From Leptodontidium sp. MPI-SDFR-AT-0119 (Eukaryota > Ascomycota > Leotiomycetes > Helotiales > Leptodontidiaceae): a stretch of 64,000 nt of DNA. Under the pieces are notes generated by a model. That model was given only the letters and a program-made list of their open reading frames with translations. It searched no databases and was not told where the DNA came from. The translations under genes and the position numbers were made by a program. Below are positions 46,742-57,225 of this stretch, piece after piece (position 1 is the first letter of the stretch; each line of letters starts with the position of its first letter). The DNA lies in assembly GCA_020726505.1 (NCBI GenBank), contig JAHLEZ010000002.1, forward strand, positions 3,782,001 to 3,846,000, read 5' to 3'.

Positions 46742-47884
46742 CTAGTCCTGCGTGAAATCATCTTCAAACCAAGGATCATTTAGCAGTCCCTTCGCCGTTG
46801 GCCTATCCCTTGGATCCATCTTCATGATTCTGCAAATGAAGTCTCGATCTCTGCTTGGTAGTTCGGCTTCACAGACGCGGCTGAAGAGGCTCCACCGCTC
46901 ACTCGGAACATTCACCACTAACCAGTCCGCCATCATAATGTTGTTCTCGTTGCCCTGCAATAGCTCGTGGAACTTATCTGGCAGTGGCCCGAAAAACTTG
47001 AACTGCTGAACCATGATGTTGAAATCGTAATCCCCGTGGTCAACTGTGATTCCTTTCGGAGGCCGAAGGACATGGAAGTCACCACCGTACATCAAAGCTA
47101 TCAGCTACATACAATACAGTCTTGTGGTCAGCCCTTGGAATTGTAAGGTAAGATCAGAGGAACCTTACACAAAGACCATACGACCAGATGTCTGTGGCGC
47201 TATTCCAACCAACAGGCAGGCCCATGGTTATCTCTGGACTCCTCCAAATCGGAGCACCGACGGTGGTACAGGACTTTGCAATTTCAGAGTAAACATGATA
47301 CGTTGCACCGCAGTCTGCCAACTGGACATCAGTAAATCGAATGGCCGGATTGGTATGACCATAGTTAACGAGGATATTATCGAGTTTCACGTCTGGGTAA
47401 GATTCAGTATCCCAAACGAGCTGATTGACTGTGCCGGACAGCTTACCAGTGTGGACGAAGCCATCTTCATGCAGTACGCTGAGAGCTTGGAGGACCCTTT
47501 TTGAGACATATCGCAGCTCTCTGTGGTTCAACGTTTGTCGATGTGAGGCATTCTGTAGATCATCGTCCAAATACTTGAGGACGATTGTAACAGGGTCGGC
47601 AGGGTCTTGAATCTCATCGAGGACCGGCCTCAAACACGGCGTTCGACCCTAGAACCGTCGGAGGATGTCTCTCTCATGTCGAACTCTAGGATGATTGAGG
47701 ACGCTCTTGACGACGACTTGCTCCTGGCTCAGGGCGTTCCTAGACGAGATGTGAGTGCTCCCAAACGTTGAAAACTTGTGTAGACGTACTTCGCAAACCA
47801 GACAGTGTCTTGAAGTTCTTTTGAGACAATGTATTCGCCGAACTTCCCTTTAAGAACCTGACCCAATTTAAAGAACGAGGACAT
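46742..47884 (-). pseudogene. Fungal protein-kinase-like gene with in-frame TAG (probable pseudogene, 324 codons)
   Basis: Exons 47884-47790, 47739-47447, 47392-47169 and 47104-46742; introns 50, 54, 50-65 nt range (third 64), all in phase. Kinase subdomains are present: VVVKSV (Lys), VTIVLKYLDDDL (hinge), HEDGFVHTDVKLDNILVNYG (HxDxKxxN with T for R), QLADCGA (DCG in place of DFG), GAPIWRSPE (APE-like), WSYGLC and RPTAKGLLNDPWF. The glycine loop is weak. This fits a fungal expansion of divergent kinases. Codon 62 is TAG (47651-47649) inside RHERDILRRF-stop-GRTPCLRP, where related proteins usually have Gln as I recall them. CAG to TAG is a C-to-T change at CpA, as RIP makes. No other lesion is visible and all splice sites are intact, so it is recent, a read error, or read through. 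An alternative start lies at 47962. Confidence 0.75.
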
Positions 47885-48218
47885 CTTGATAAAATGCAGA
47901 AAGGGAATATGACCTGATTTCCCAACAAGAGGGCGGCTAGACTTTTTCAGGATTAGCGCCACTGTTCAAACCCCTAGCAATACAACCTTTTTATTTTTCG
48001 ATTTTTCTAATAATATGAAACTTAACGATACTGAACGCTCGGGCTTAAGCGGCAGTAAATAGGGGCTATGTCTTAAAAACATAACAAAAGTCATGATTTC
48101 AAAATCTCTTTGGTATGAACCTCTTCTATGACAAAGCCAAGCGAACTTTTTCGTCTTTCCTCTCTTTTCCTCATTTCGTTTCATTTCAATTCATCTTAGC
48201 AAACGAACCCCCTCTTCC
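47885..48218. other. Intergenic between kinase-like gene and PHO81
   Basis: About 330 bp, A/T-rich around 47980-48110. No gene seen; it holds the kinase promoter and the PHO81 3' end. Confidence 0.5.
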
Positions 48219-51200
48219 TCACATGTCAATACTCTCGTTAAACCTAAGCACACCATTCCCCTTCAAAACACCATCTATACCTTCCGGTAACCTCGGGAAG
48301 GGATCGTCCATGACGCCTATGCCGACTTGCTGTTCTGCTGATTTATCCGTAACGAGTACGAGACCGTGGGCTTTGATTGCTTCGATTAGTGCTGGTACCA
48401 TGTCCTATCACAATATTAGCATCGCTTCTTCAATTGCATGTTGCATGGTATTGAGGAAGAGGAGTCGCAAAACGTACCAAGAGGCGGGAGGAACATATCA
48501 AGCCCATGAAATTATTATTCTGAGCTATCCTGACGGCTTCCTTGATGGATGTCGTTCTTCTCCCACTACTCAACACGGAGGATGAAGGTGCTGATTCACC
48601 TCCGCGGCCTAGGTCGTTACATAGGAAGACTGGGTAGTTTGGTTGCTTCCAGTTTAGAGCTGTGCAGACGGTGGGGTTGAAAGAGCTGAAAACGATGGAT
48701 CTTGTCGCGTCTGGGGTCTGTTCTCGTAGAGTCCTCGCATGGTCGAATACAACTCCCAAGATGGCGTCGCCAAATGTGTTAATATTTACTGTGGGGCCGA
48801 GACGGAGAGATTTCTCTTCTTCTGCGGATGGGTACAAGACTTGAAGATTGACGTGCATTCCAGAAGGTAGAAGGGCCAATGCATCTTGTAGAGATACCGC
48901 GGAATTTGACAGAACCCGGTGTACATCTGCGATGCTCTCAAGTGGTTGATGTGGTAAGTCTGCCAAGTCGCCAGCTTTGTTTGCGTGACGTGAGCCAGCA
49001 CTGATGAACTGAGCATATGTCAATCTACTGACGGGGAATTCGATGTCCATGTAGTCCATAGTCCATCTTGGCCAGAGGACTGGCACTCCATCGCAAGTAT
49101 GCTGCACAAAGAGCAGAACGTAATCTCCCGACAAACTCGATCCAGTAATGAATGCACTTGGCCGGTGATCGAATTGACTAGTGGCTTTCCAATATGTTTC
49201 GAAATCGGTAATCTCCAAAGGCTTTCCTCGGAATGGTTTGATCACTTGGAAGTTGAAAGTGATCTGCCCGATAGCTCTCAATCTAGGATCGAACAAGGGC
49301 AGAGAGCAGTGGCCGGAACTGCTCATCAGTGCTCTGAAGGTGCTTGGCAAAGCGACTGTTTTCGCAATGACCTTAGCACCATATGTAGGGAAGACATCGA
49401 AGTCGATGGCAAAGGAATCTAGATTATCAACCTGAAAGGAAACAAGCCGGGTATCTTCTTGGAAAGGAAGCAAAATGTTCTTGGGTATTAAATCGGAGAG
49501 TTTCGAAGAGATTGTCAGACGAGCTGCGGGGTATTTACTATCGTGGAAGAAGGTCATCGGTTGGTCTCCATTTTCATCGAAACTGATTTGGATGAAAGTC
49601 TTCGTGTCGAGGAAGTTATGACCATATCTTCGTAGTGGGATGATTGGGGGTGGGAGTTCGAGGTCCGGAATCGCATCAACATCCAAACTCATGGGAACGG
49701 GTGCACTGCTTCCAGTCAGAAGCCCTGCTGATTGCGATGCCTTGCGACCTCCTCGAACATCCGTAGGTATCGATGAGAGAAGTCTCATACATTCGAGATG
49801 ACCCTCCCAGGCTGCATAGTACATAGCAGAGAGCTCTTTCTCGTCTAAGATGTTGGTCTGTACGCCAACATTGAGAAGTGTTTGCATGCAAGGAACGTTG
49901 CCTTCACTTGCAGCATGGAAAAGGGGAGTCCAAGAGTATAATTTGTCGATTTGGTTCAGATTTGCGCCGTAATCTTTGAGTAGGAGAAGTAATTGTGGTG
50001 TCTGTCCTGACCGGGCAACAAGATGTTGTGGGTATAAACCTTCAGCATCTGGTAGAATGTTTGCGCCATGCTTTAGTAGCAATTCCACAATAGCTATTGA
50101 GCCATGCTCGCAGGCCAGATTCAACGGGACATGGTCCGCATCGGATATTGGGTCAATTCGAGCAGATCGTGCCAACAATCTCTCTGCGCATTCCAAGTGT
50201 CCATGGATGATCGCATGTATCAGTGGCGTAAAGTTATCGTGGTCGATGAGGTCGATTGTAGATTGATCCGCTTAAAAGGTGTTAGTGTCCATCAGAGTAC
50301 AGCTGCAGACCAACTTGCCATTTAGTAAAGCTTCAACCATATCCAGACGCCCATGCATACATGCATAGTGCAGAGGAACACGTCCATAAACATCTGTTCG
50401 ATTTACGGCGACACCTTTTTCCAGTCCGACCCCTAAGACAAACGAGTTCCCATATATGGTGGCTTGGTGGAGGCAATTCCGCTCGTTGATATCATCTTCC
50501 GACTGCACATCAACGAGACCAGTATCCAGCAGGAGCTGTAAAGATTGTAATGGCCCTTCGTTGATTGCTGCAAGGAATGTTCTGGTGATGCGCTCTAGTA
50601 ACGCAATGTCTCGGGAGCCATTCGGGTCTGCAGTCTTCAATCGAAGTAGAAGATCTTTGAGTGGGTCGAGATTACCAGAAATAACTGTCTCAAGGAGAAG
50701 AGTATCGGCGTCGCCCTCGTCAGTTCCTAACAAATGCTGACTGCTGACGATGTGATCTGGACTTCTCTCGAAGCTAACGTTGTCTCCTTCAGACCATGCA
50801 CCAAGCTCCTGTAAACTCGTAGTCGCCTGATCTGACAGCTCGCTGATGACAGTTGCATTGAAGAATGGTTGAACTTCGACAGCGCGCGAAAGGTAGAGCT
50901 CTTTCGTCTTCGATTTTGACGTTTTGTCCCACTTCTTCAGGATCTTGGAAAATGCGGTCCCGTTGATTTCGACGAACTGCTGGAGCTTGTTGAGATCATT
51001 GCCGAACTGCTGGAAGCCTTCCTCGAGGGTTGTGAATTTTGCAGAACGTCTAGAGGTGCTTTGATTCCGGGATTGTAGAACTTTCTTCTTATCCAGGAGA
51101 GTCTTGAGTCTGATTTTGAGCTGTTCGGGTTAACTGTGGCGTTTCAGGGAGTTAGTCAGGGAATCCACATACCTCGGCCTCCTTCTGAAGGTAAAAGGCA

Positions 51201-51714
51201 TTGACTTTCTCTAACTCACGTTCCTGATCCGCCGTCAGCATGGCGAAGGAAGAAAGCTATCGCATTGTTGACTTACAAGTTGGAAGAAGAAGGTAGCTTT
51301 GTTAGCCTGCAGTGCGGCTTGGGAGTCAACAATACCCAACTGGCGGTGGACATCATTCAGGGCCAGTAATGTGGGTGTCGCAGAGAGCTTCTTGATGAGC
51401 TGACAGCAAAGAGTTAGCCCACATGCAGCATCTCTTGGTCAGAAAGACTGCATGAACAGCAGCCGGAGGCGACATTGCTTTTTCCTCGGTGAAAGTGATG
51501 CGGCGATGGATCAACATACCTTCTTGAGAGCCTTGTAGTTGACAAAACTCGCTGCATACTCCGGGACCTCGAGCTGCCTCTTCTGAATCTGTTTCCCGAA
51601 CTTCCTACGAGGGGAGAAAGATGCCGTTAGCTTCTTCTTCCTTCTCTTCTTCTTGCAAGTTATCGTAACTGCTATTACGAAACATGCGGCGTGCCGGAGT
51701 GAAGGAACGTACAT
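48219..51714 (-). CDS. PHO81: PHO81/NUC-2-type CDK inhibitor: SPX, ankyrin repeats, GDPD-like domain (1013 aa)
   Basis: Seven exons: 51714-51713, 51604-51520, 51399-51277, 51223-51173, 51120-50319, 50270-48478 and 48404-48219. Introns 108, 120, 53, 52, 48 and 73 nt, in phase. The SPX domain opens MKFGKQIQKRQLEVPEYAAS and continues NKATFFFQLERELEKVNAFY and LQKEAELKIRLKTLLDKK. Ankyrin repeats cover roughly 290-560 (GRVPLHYACMHGRLDMVEAL, DNFTPLIHAIIHGHLE, VPLNLACEHGSIAIVELLLK). The C-terminal GDPD-like region holds IVFSSFNPTVCTAL, PVFLCNDLGRGG, NNFMGLICSSRLL and the end VLRFNESIDM. Yeast Pho81 and Neurospora NUC-2 inhibit the Pho85-type kinase under phosphate starvation. Two oddities: exon 1 is only the AT of the start codon, and intron 5 is GC-AG. 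CACGTG boxes lie upstream. Confidence 0.93.
50271..50318 (-). other. GC-AG intron in PHO81
   Basis: Exon 5 ends LLN-A with donor GCAAGT and the acceptor is TTTTAAG. Only this choice joins DMVEALLNA to DQSTIDLIDHD in phase within an ankyrin repeat; a GT donor two bases on (gttggt) would break the frame. GCAAGT is the usual donor of GC-AG introns. Confidence 0.8.
51713..51714 (-). other. Two-base first coding exon of PHO81 (start codon split by an intron)
   Basis: The ATG is assembled from AT (51714-51713) and G (51604) after removal of intron 51605-51712 (gtacgt ... gctaac ... cctcgtag). The unspliced reading from 51714 gives an unrelated basic stretch before the SPX sequence. No other in-frame Met lies upstream of KFGKQIQK within exon 2. 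Confidence 0.8.
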
Positions 51715-53823
51715 GATGCGGTGTTGGCACCCGCAGAGGAGCCCTGCGGGGGCTGGGAACGAGCGAGAAGTTGCAAAAGAAAGGGAAGAAGTGGTATTTT
51801 AAGTAAGTAGATAGGTATCGAGAAGTAGGTAGACGAAATCACATGCGGGGGTTCATGTTCGCTGGACTGGTCTAGACTAGGTAGATAGTAAAAGGACGAG
51901 ACTGGTCTGTCTGTAGACTGCGAAATAGAGTTCAAAGGAGAGAGGTCGAATATGACGTCGAACGTGATCTGGAAGGTCAGAAGGTGGGATGAAATGAGGG
52001 CAAGCAGACAGAGCTGGACGGACAGGACCAGGCAAGGTAGGTAGGGGGTAGGTAGGGTAGGTAAGGTAAGGTAGCAGTGCGAAGTCCAGGCTGCATGTGA
52101 CGCTTCCGTTGGCAGGTGAGGTTTGGCTGGCTGGCTGGCTGGCTGTCTGTCTGTCTGTCTTAGCCCAGTGGCTCTCTGAACGAGTGGATTGACAGGACAG
52201 GACAGCTCCGAAGGTAGAGTACTGCACTGCACCGCACTGCACTGCAGAACTGGGATTCCCTAGCCTTGCATCAATCGACCTTCTCGTAACAGGTGAAGTG
52301 GGGGTTGAAGTGAGTAGAGGGGTGGAGTTGGATGGTGCGTGATGAGCGTGGGAGGGGATGTTGTTGTCGTTGCGTCCGAGGGTCTGTCTCGTTTCGATGT
52401 CTTGGTGAGTGTTGACACTACGGCATATCTAGCCCCAATCCAGCAAGTGTGTAGGTACTCAAAGTAAGTGAAGAAAAACCACCGCAACTACTGCACTACT
52501 AACTAACCACTGGACCCCGAATTGCCACCCACCCGCCGGAATACCGAAGAAGTCCTAGTGAGGGGCAACAGCAGCAGCAGCATGAGCATGTCGGGTGAGG
52601 TGGTACAGCTCGTCTCCACTGACTGAGTGGTGCTGTAGGAAAGAAAGCTCTCTCGCTTCTGAGGCCGGTTCGGAAAAACGCCCCTCAGTTTCTCCAAATT
52701 TTTGCTTTTTTCGAGCAACCCCAGCCAATCAACGCCACACGTGGTCGCGAGGCTGAAGGTTTCAGAGATGTTCGGCATCTCACGAGGCTACATCGAAGCT
52801 ATGACTAAGCATTTGACAAGGTATCACAAGGTCTATCCTCGAGTCATGGGCTGAGGCTTTGTGGTGTATTTATGAATAATAGAAGTTGTATCTCCGTGGA
52901 ATGAAAAGACTAACTGGTGGATCTTTGCGGCATCACAGAGAAAAGTGAATAATTTTCGAAATAATGAACTTTTGGAACGCTCAGCCTCGTGTGGCTGCGC
53001 TGATTTCAACCATCTGCGTTTCAGTCACATGATTTGGGTACTTTCATCTTTGCGCTGGAAGCACCGAGGTTCTCGCAATAGGATCCAGAACAATCGGACT
53101 TGAAGGTATAAAGAAATCAAATCCGCAGCCCACAAGATATATCCATGTATCTTATGAAAACGCCTTTACATTTCGAGGAATCTAAACATACTTAGCGAGG
53201 TCTTTCAGGGGGGTCTCTAACCCTGCCTCTCTCCATTTCTCTCTCTCCCTTTGCAGAAATGCACGTGTCGCAAGACCAATTAAATAATATCTACGACGCG
53301 AGCTTCCACCCATCCTCATAACTTACCTTCTCCCTTTACTTACCTCTAGAGTCTGCATATAAAGTCAGCCGCCTGTTCCCACCCGGCAGTCAGCAAACTA
53401 AGCAACCACTAAACCGGTCAGCAACGATCTGATTCGCTACCGAAAGTACGAGCTCGACTTGGTCAATGGTCCTCTTGAGAGAAAGGCGTTAGTTTCGATT
53501 CTTTAACTAGAATGAGAAAACCACGCGAGGAAGAAGTTTTATATATCCTGTCGATTGTATATGGATCGGGTTGAATGGATGTTAAATGATAAGGAGTGGT
53601 TGCCGCAGGTGTTTGCAGTACGAGGGATCGACGGATGTTCGCTGACATGGCAAGTTCGCGGGGAGAGATGATCTGTGTCGTGTGCCTGTGGCTTGATCTT
53701 GGACAGGTATATATGTGTAACATCGCCCACATGTTAAATACCTGATACCTATCCCACAGCCCCATACTCTCACATACAACCCCCTACTCCCTCCAATTCA
53801 TTTTATCTCGCCAGAAAATAAAC
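51715..53823. promoter_or_regulatory. 2.1 kb divergent upstream region, PHO81 / cytochrome P450
   Basis: No gene seen. CACGTG occurs at 52738-52743 and 53262-53267. Repeats include GTAGG/GGTAA units (52025-52078), (GGCT)n then (GTCT)n (52123-52160) and CTGCA units (52217-52245). 53340-53823 is A/T- and C-rich and is probably the P450 promoter and leader. Confidence 0.55.
52123..52160. repeat. (GGCT)n(GTCT)n compound microsatellite
   Basis: About five GGCT units run directly into about four GTCT units, 410-450 bp upstream of the PHO81 start. Confidence 0.88.
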
Positions 53824-55902
53824 ATGGAAGCATCACCAGCTTTACCCCGCATCATCTCAACTCTCAAAACCCAAGCAAAGTCCTCTCCCTACCTCACAAC
53901 ATTCATCATATTAAGTCTCTGGGTCCTCTTCACGCGCCTAAGAACCGGATTCGAGAAATCAAAGCGGCAGAACCAGGTCTCTGCGCCAGAGAAGAAAATC
54001 CCTATTCTTCCGTACTGGATACCTTATATTGGGCACGCACCTGAATTCGCATGGTCGTTTGATGATTTGCTCGCGAAAGGACGGTTGGCTTTCCACCTTT
54101 CTTTTAAAGGTTCATCAACATGTTACAGAACAGCAGGCCAGACAAAACCTTTTACTTCTTATTTCTTCTTCATTGTCTTTTTTTATTAATTTAAGGACGC
54201 GTCAACTAATGTATTTCTCTCTTCAAGAGATACGACTAAAGATGGCATCTTCGGGATCCATATGATGGGTTCAAAACACTACATGGTCCTCATGCCCTCC
54301 CTCGTCCACCAATTCTTCAGCAAGCGCTCAACCGTGCTCTCAAGCGAAGATTTCATCTTCTGGATCTTCAGCAAGTATTTCGGTGACGGGGGAGCGACGG
54401 CGAATATCGGCTCGAAGAAATTCCAGACGGTGCATCTGACGCTGAATTCCCTGTTGAAGGAACCGTTTTTGGAGAGGGCTACGGAGAAGACTGGGAGATT
54501 GGTGGAGAGGCTGACGCCGGGGTTGGTTGGGTTGGATGAGAGGGAGGGGAGGGAGTGGGCGGAGGTGGGGAATGTGGTGAGGATTGGGGATGGGGATAGA
54601 ATGATGGCTGAGGTGGATCTTTTTCCGTTGTTGATGAATTATGTTGCAGATGTTGCTGCAAACGTTCTTTTGGTAAGTTTGTTCCGTGTGGAATATCGCG
54701 TATCACTACTCGCTGGCCAAAATTCTCTCTCCGTCTTCGAAGAGCAGGCGAATACTAATCGAGGATTCATCAATAGGGCGATTCATTCCTCAAGAATAAC
54801 CCAGGAATAACTCAAGACCTCTGGGAATTCGATAGCAAGTTCAACGCTCTACTCACCGGCATTCCCGTCATCACACCCGGTCTGGCTAAAGCGAAAGCAG
54901 CGAGAGAGAGGTTGAAGTGCGCCTTCTCCGAGTGGAATCATGCTGCGATGGATACCATGAATGGTAAACAGGTCGAGGGGAAGTGGAGTGATATGTCTGA
55001 TATCTCTGAGACTATGAAGATAAGGCTTCAGGCGATGCAGAGTGTTGATGCCGAGGAGGGCTTTGCGGTTGCGCAGAATTTGGCGCTTTATTGGGGTTTG
55101 ATGGTTAATGTTGGTTCCTCCTGCTCCTCGTCTAGGGAACCGACAGACTAACTTGGATACGGTAGGCAAACAAAGTCCACTTCTGGATGTTACTCCATAT
55201 CATCTCGTCACCGGAGTTGTTATCCGCTATCCAAGAAGAGATGGCGCCATTCGCTAAGTTCTCTCCTGAGACAGGGAAACTAGACCTCGATGTTGATAAC
55301 TTGGTTAAGTCATGTCCAGTGTTCAAAGCCACATTCTTCGAGACCATGAGATTGTACACGGCAGGAGTATCGTACAAGAAAGTTCTCCAGGATGTGGCAT
55401 TGACGGAAAGCGTGGAGGATGCTGCGACTTTTGGAAAACCAATACCACAGACTTACCATATCTCGAAGGGGAACTTCCTCGTGAGTACCCTCCTTTCTCG
55501 CCTGTGAGGGAAGAGTCTTTATAATGCCTTTCTCCTTAAGGGAATGAATCAGACTGACGACACCAGGTAATTCCCCACGCAGTAATGCAAATGGATCCCC
55601 GAATCTGGGAGCGACCTACCGAATTCAACCCCTCCCGCTTCCTTGTGCCCGACGAGAAAGATCCGAAAAAGATGCATGCCGAAATGGGACATTTGCACGC
55701 CTTTGGAGGCGGGACTTCGATTTGCAAAGGTAGGTTCTTTGCAGAGAGGGAAGTGCTGATCTTTGCTGCTGGTTTGCTGGCTACTTGGGATTTTACTCCT
55801 GTCGATGGTAAGTGGTGGGAAATTCCTGGGAAGTCTTATAACGGGACTGGGAGTGCGAATCCGAAAGGGAATGTGAGGGTGAGGATGAGTAAGCGGGTGT
55901 AG
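53824..55902 (+). CDS. Cytochrome P450 monooxygenase, CYP7/CYP8-like (562 aa)
   Basis: Exons 53824-54083, 54228-54672, 54777-55109, 55166-55480 and 55567-55902; introns 144, 104, 56 and 86 nt. An N-terminal membrane anchor is present (YLTTFIILSLWVLFTRL), then a proline hinge (IPILPYWIPYIGHAPEF). The I-helix region has an Asn-rich form without the usual acid-alcohol pair (LALYWGLMVNANKVHFWM). The ExxR is FFETMR, the meander has WERPTEFNPSRF, and the heme loop is FGGGTSICKGR with Cys as axial ligand. The helical pattern resembles CYP7/CYP8-like fungal P450s; an endoplasmic reticulum enzyme oxidising a sterol or lipid is possible, but the substrate is unknown. The first intron uses a weak donor (gttggc). 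No biosynthetic cluster genes flank it. Confidence 0.9.
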
Positions 55903-57225
55903 GTAGTTGGTGTTGTTGCGGCGTTGGGAGAGTGTTGTCGAATGAACGGATATGCTGTTTGTTTGGTCTGGGTTGGGATAAAATGCAGTTGTCCTGATTT
56001 GTTGATGGGTGCAGTGGGACGATGATCGTACCTGCAAGTAGCTCGGCTGTGTATCGAGTACAGATATTGTGACAACTGACATCTGGTGAAAGATGGTACA
56101 GTGCATACCTACACACCTTCAATCAAACGTACCCGTGGAAAGTCTCAAGTGGGAGTCAAAACGTGTAGAAACCGCCAAGGTATATATATTTAGCTTGAGG
56201 TTCGTCCTGAGCTCAGTAGGCGGCCCCGGCCCGTCTGTCGATGAAGCTATCTCCACCTCTGGAACGCCAACCAACGACCAAGACAACCCTCGGAACAATT
56301 CGACCACGGTTGAAACACAGTCGGATAACGTTACAGCTTCGTAATGTCTGATTCTGCTGCCATCCTGCGGCGTATGGAATAATTCCAAGGTCGTAAGCCG
56401 TTTGCAGCGTTCAATCGGAAGGGAGTGGTGGGAGGCTTGCATTGGGTAGGAATGCGGCAGGAGGCATATTGTTCTGCGGGAGATGATCGACATTTTGCAG
56501 TGAAGCCAAAACATGGGGATGATATGGATAGGTAGAGATTGAGATGTTGTAACTTCTCAAAGCATATCATGACCATAAACGTGAGCAAAATACTTGTGGG
56601 AAATCCCCAGAGTTACTATATTCCTTTTGGATTCTTCTGGAGTATTTCTGTCTGCCGCTCTTTGTTTCCGCTCGCTTCGATCTAACAACAAGCGATTCAA
56701 GCCCATGTTCTTGGCGGGGATGAACACTGCCTCCGCGTTAAGCGACGATAAGTCTTGCATTCTGGCTGGGGTTGTCTGGGTTGCTGCTGGGGTTCCTCTC
56801 TCAATGACCTCACTTACAGCGCTCCACCAACCGTGAGCTTGAGCTTGAGCGATTATTATTTGCTTGTGAAGAAGGGAAAAGCCGCTTGCTGACTGACTGT
56901 GGATGATCCCTACTTCTTCCTGTAGGAGAACAGAGCTGGGCGGAGCTGAGCTGAGCTGGGGCTGCTTTTGTACCTTCGTACCATATCTACTCTCCCCTAC
57001 CTACAGGACCCTACCTTACTTGACTCTCTTGACCCCGCAATCCACAACCTTTCAACATTCCCCATTCTCAACCACCAAACCTCTTTCACAGCTGCGATTC
57101 AGCAGTCCAACTCCTCCTGTCCGATTATCGAATCGACAGACTAATGGACTATCCTTGGAATTGTTTGGCATCCAGACCGCGTTGAGGAGACTCTGTCTCC
57201 CTCGCAGTGACTCTGTACGCTTGAA
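55903..57225. other. Intergenic: P450 3' flank and carrier promoter
   Basis: No gene seen. From about 56900 the plus strand becomes C/T-rich, which fits the leader of the carrier gene. Confidence 0.5.
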
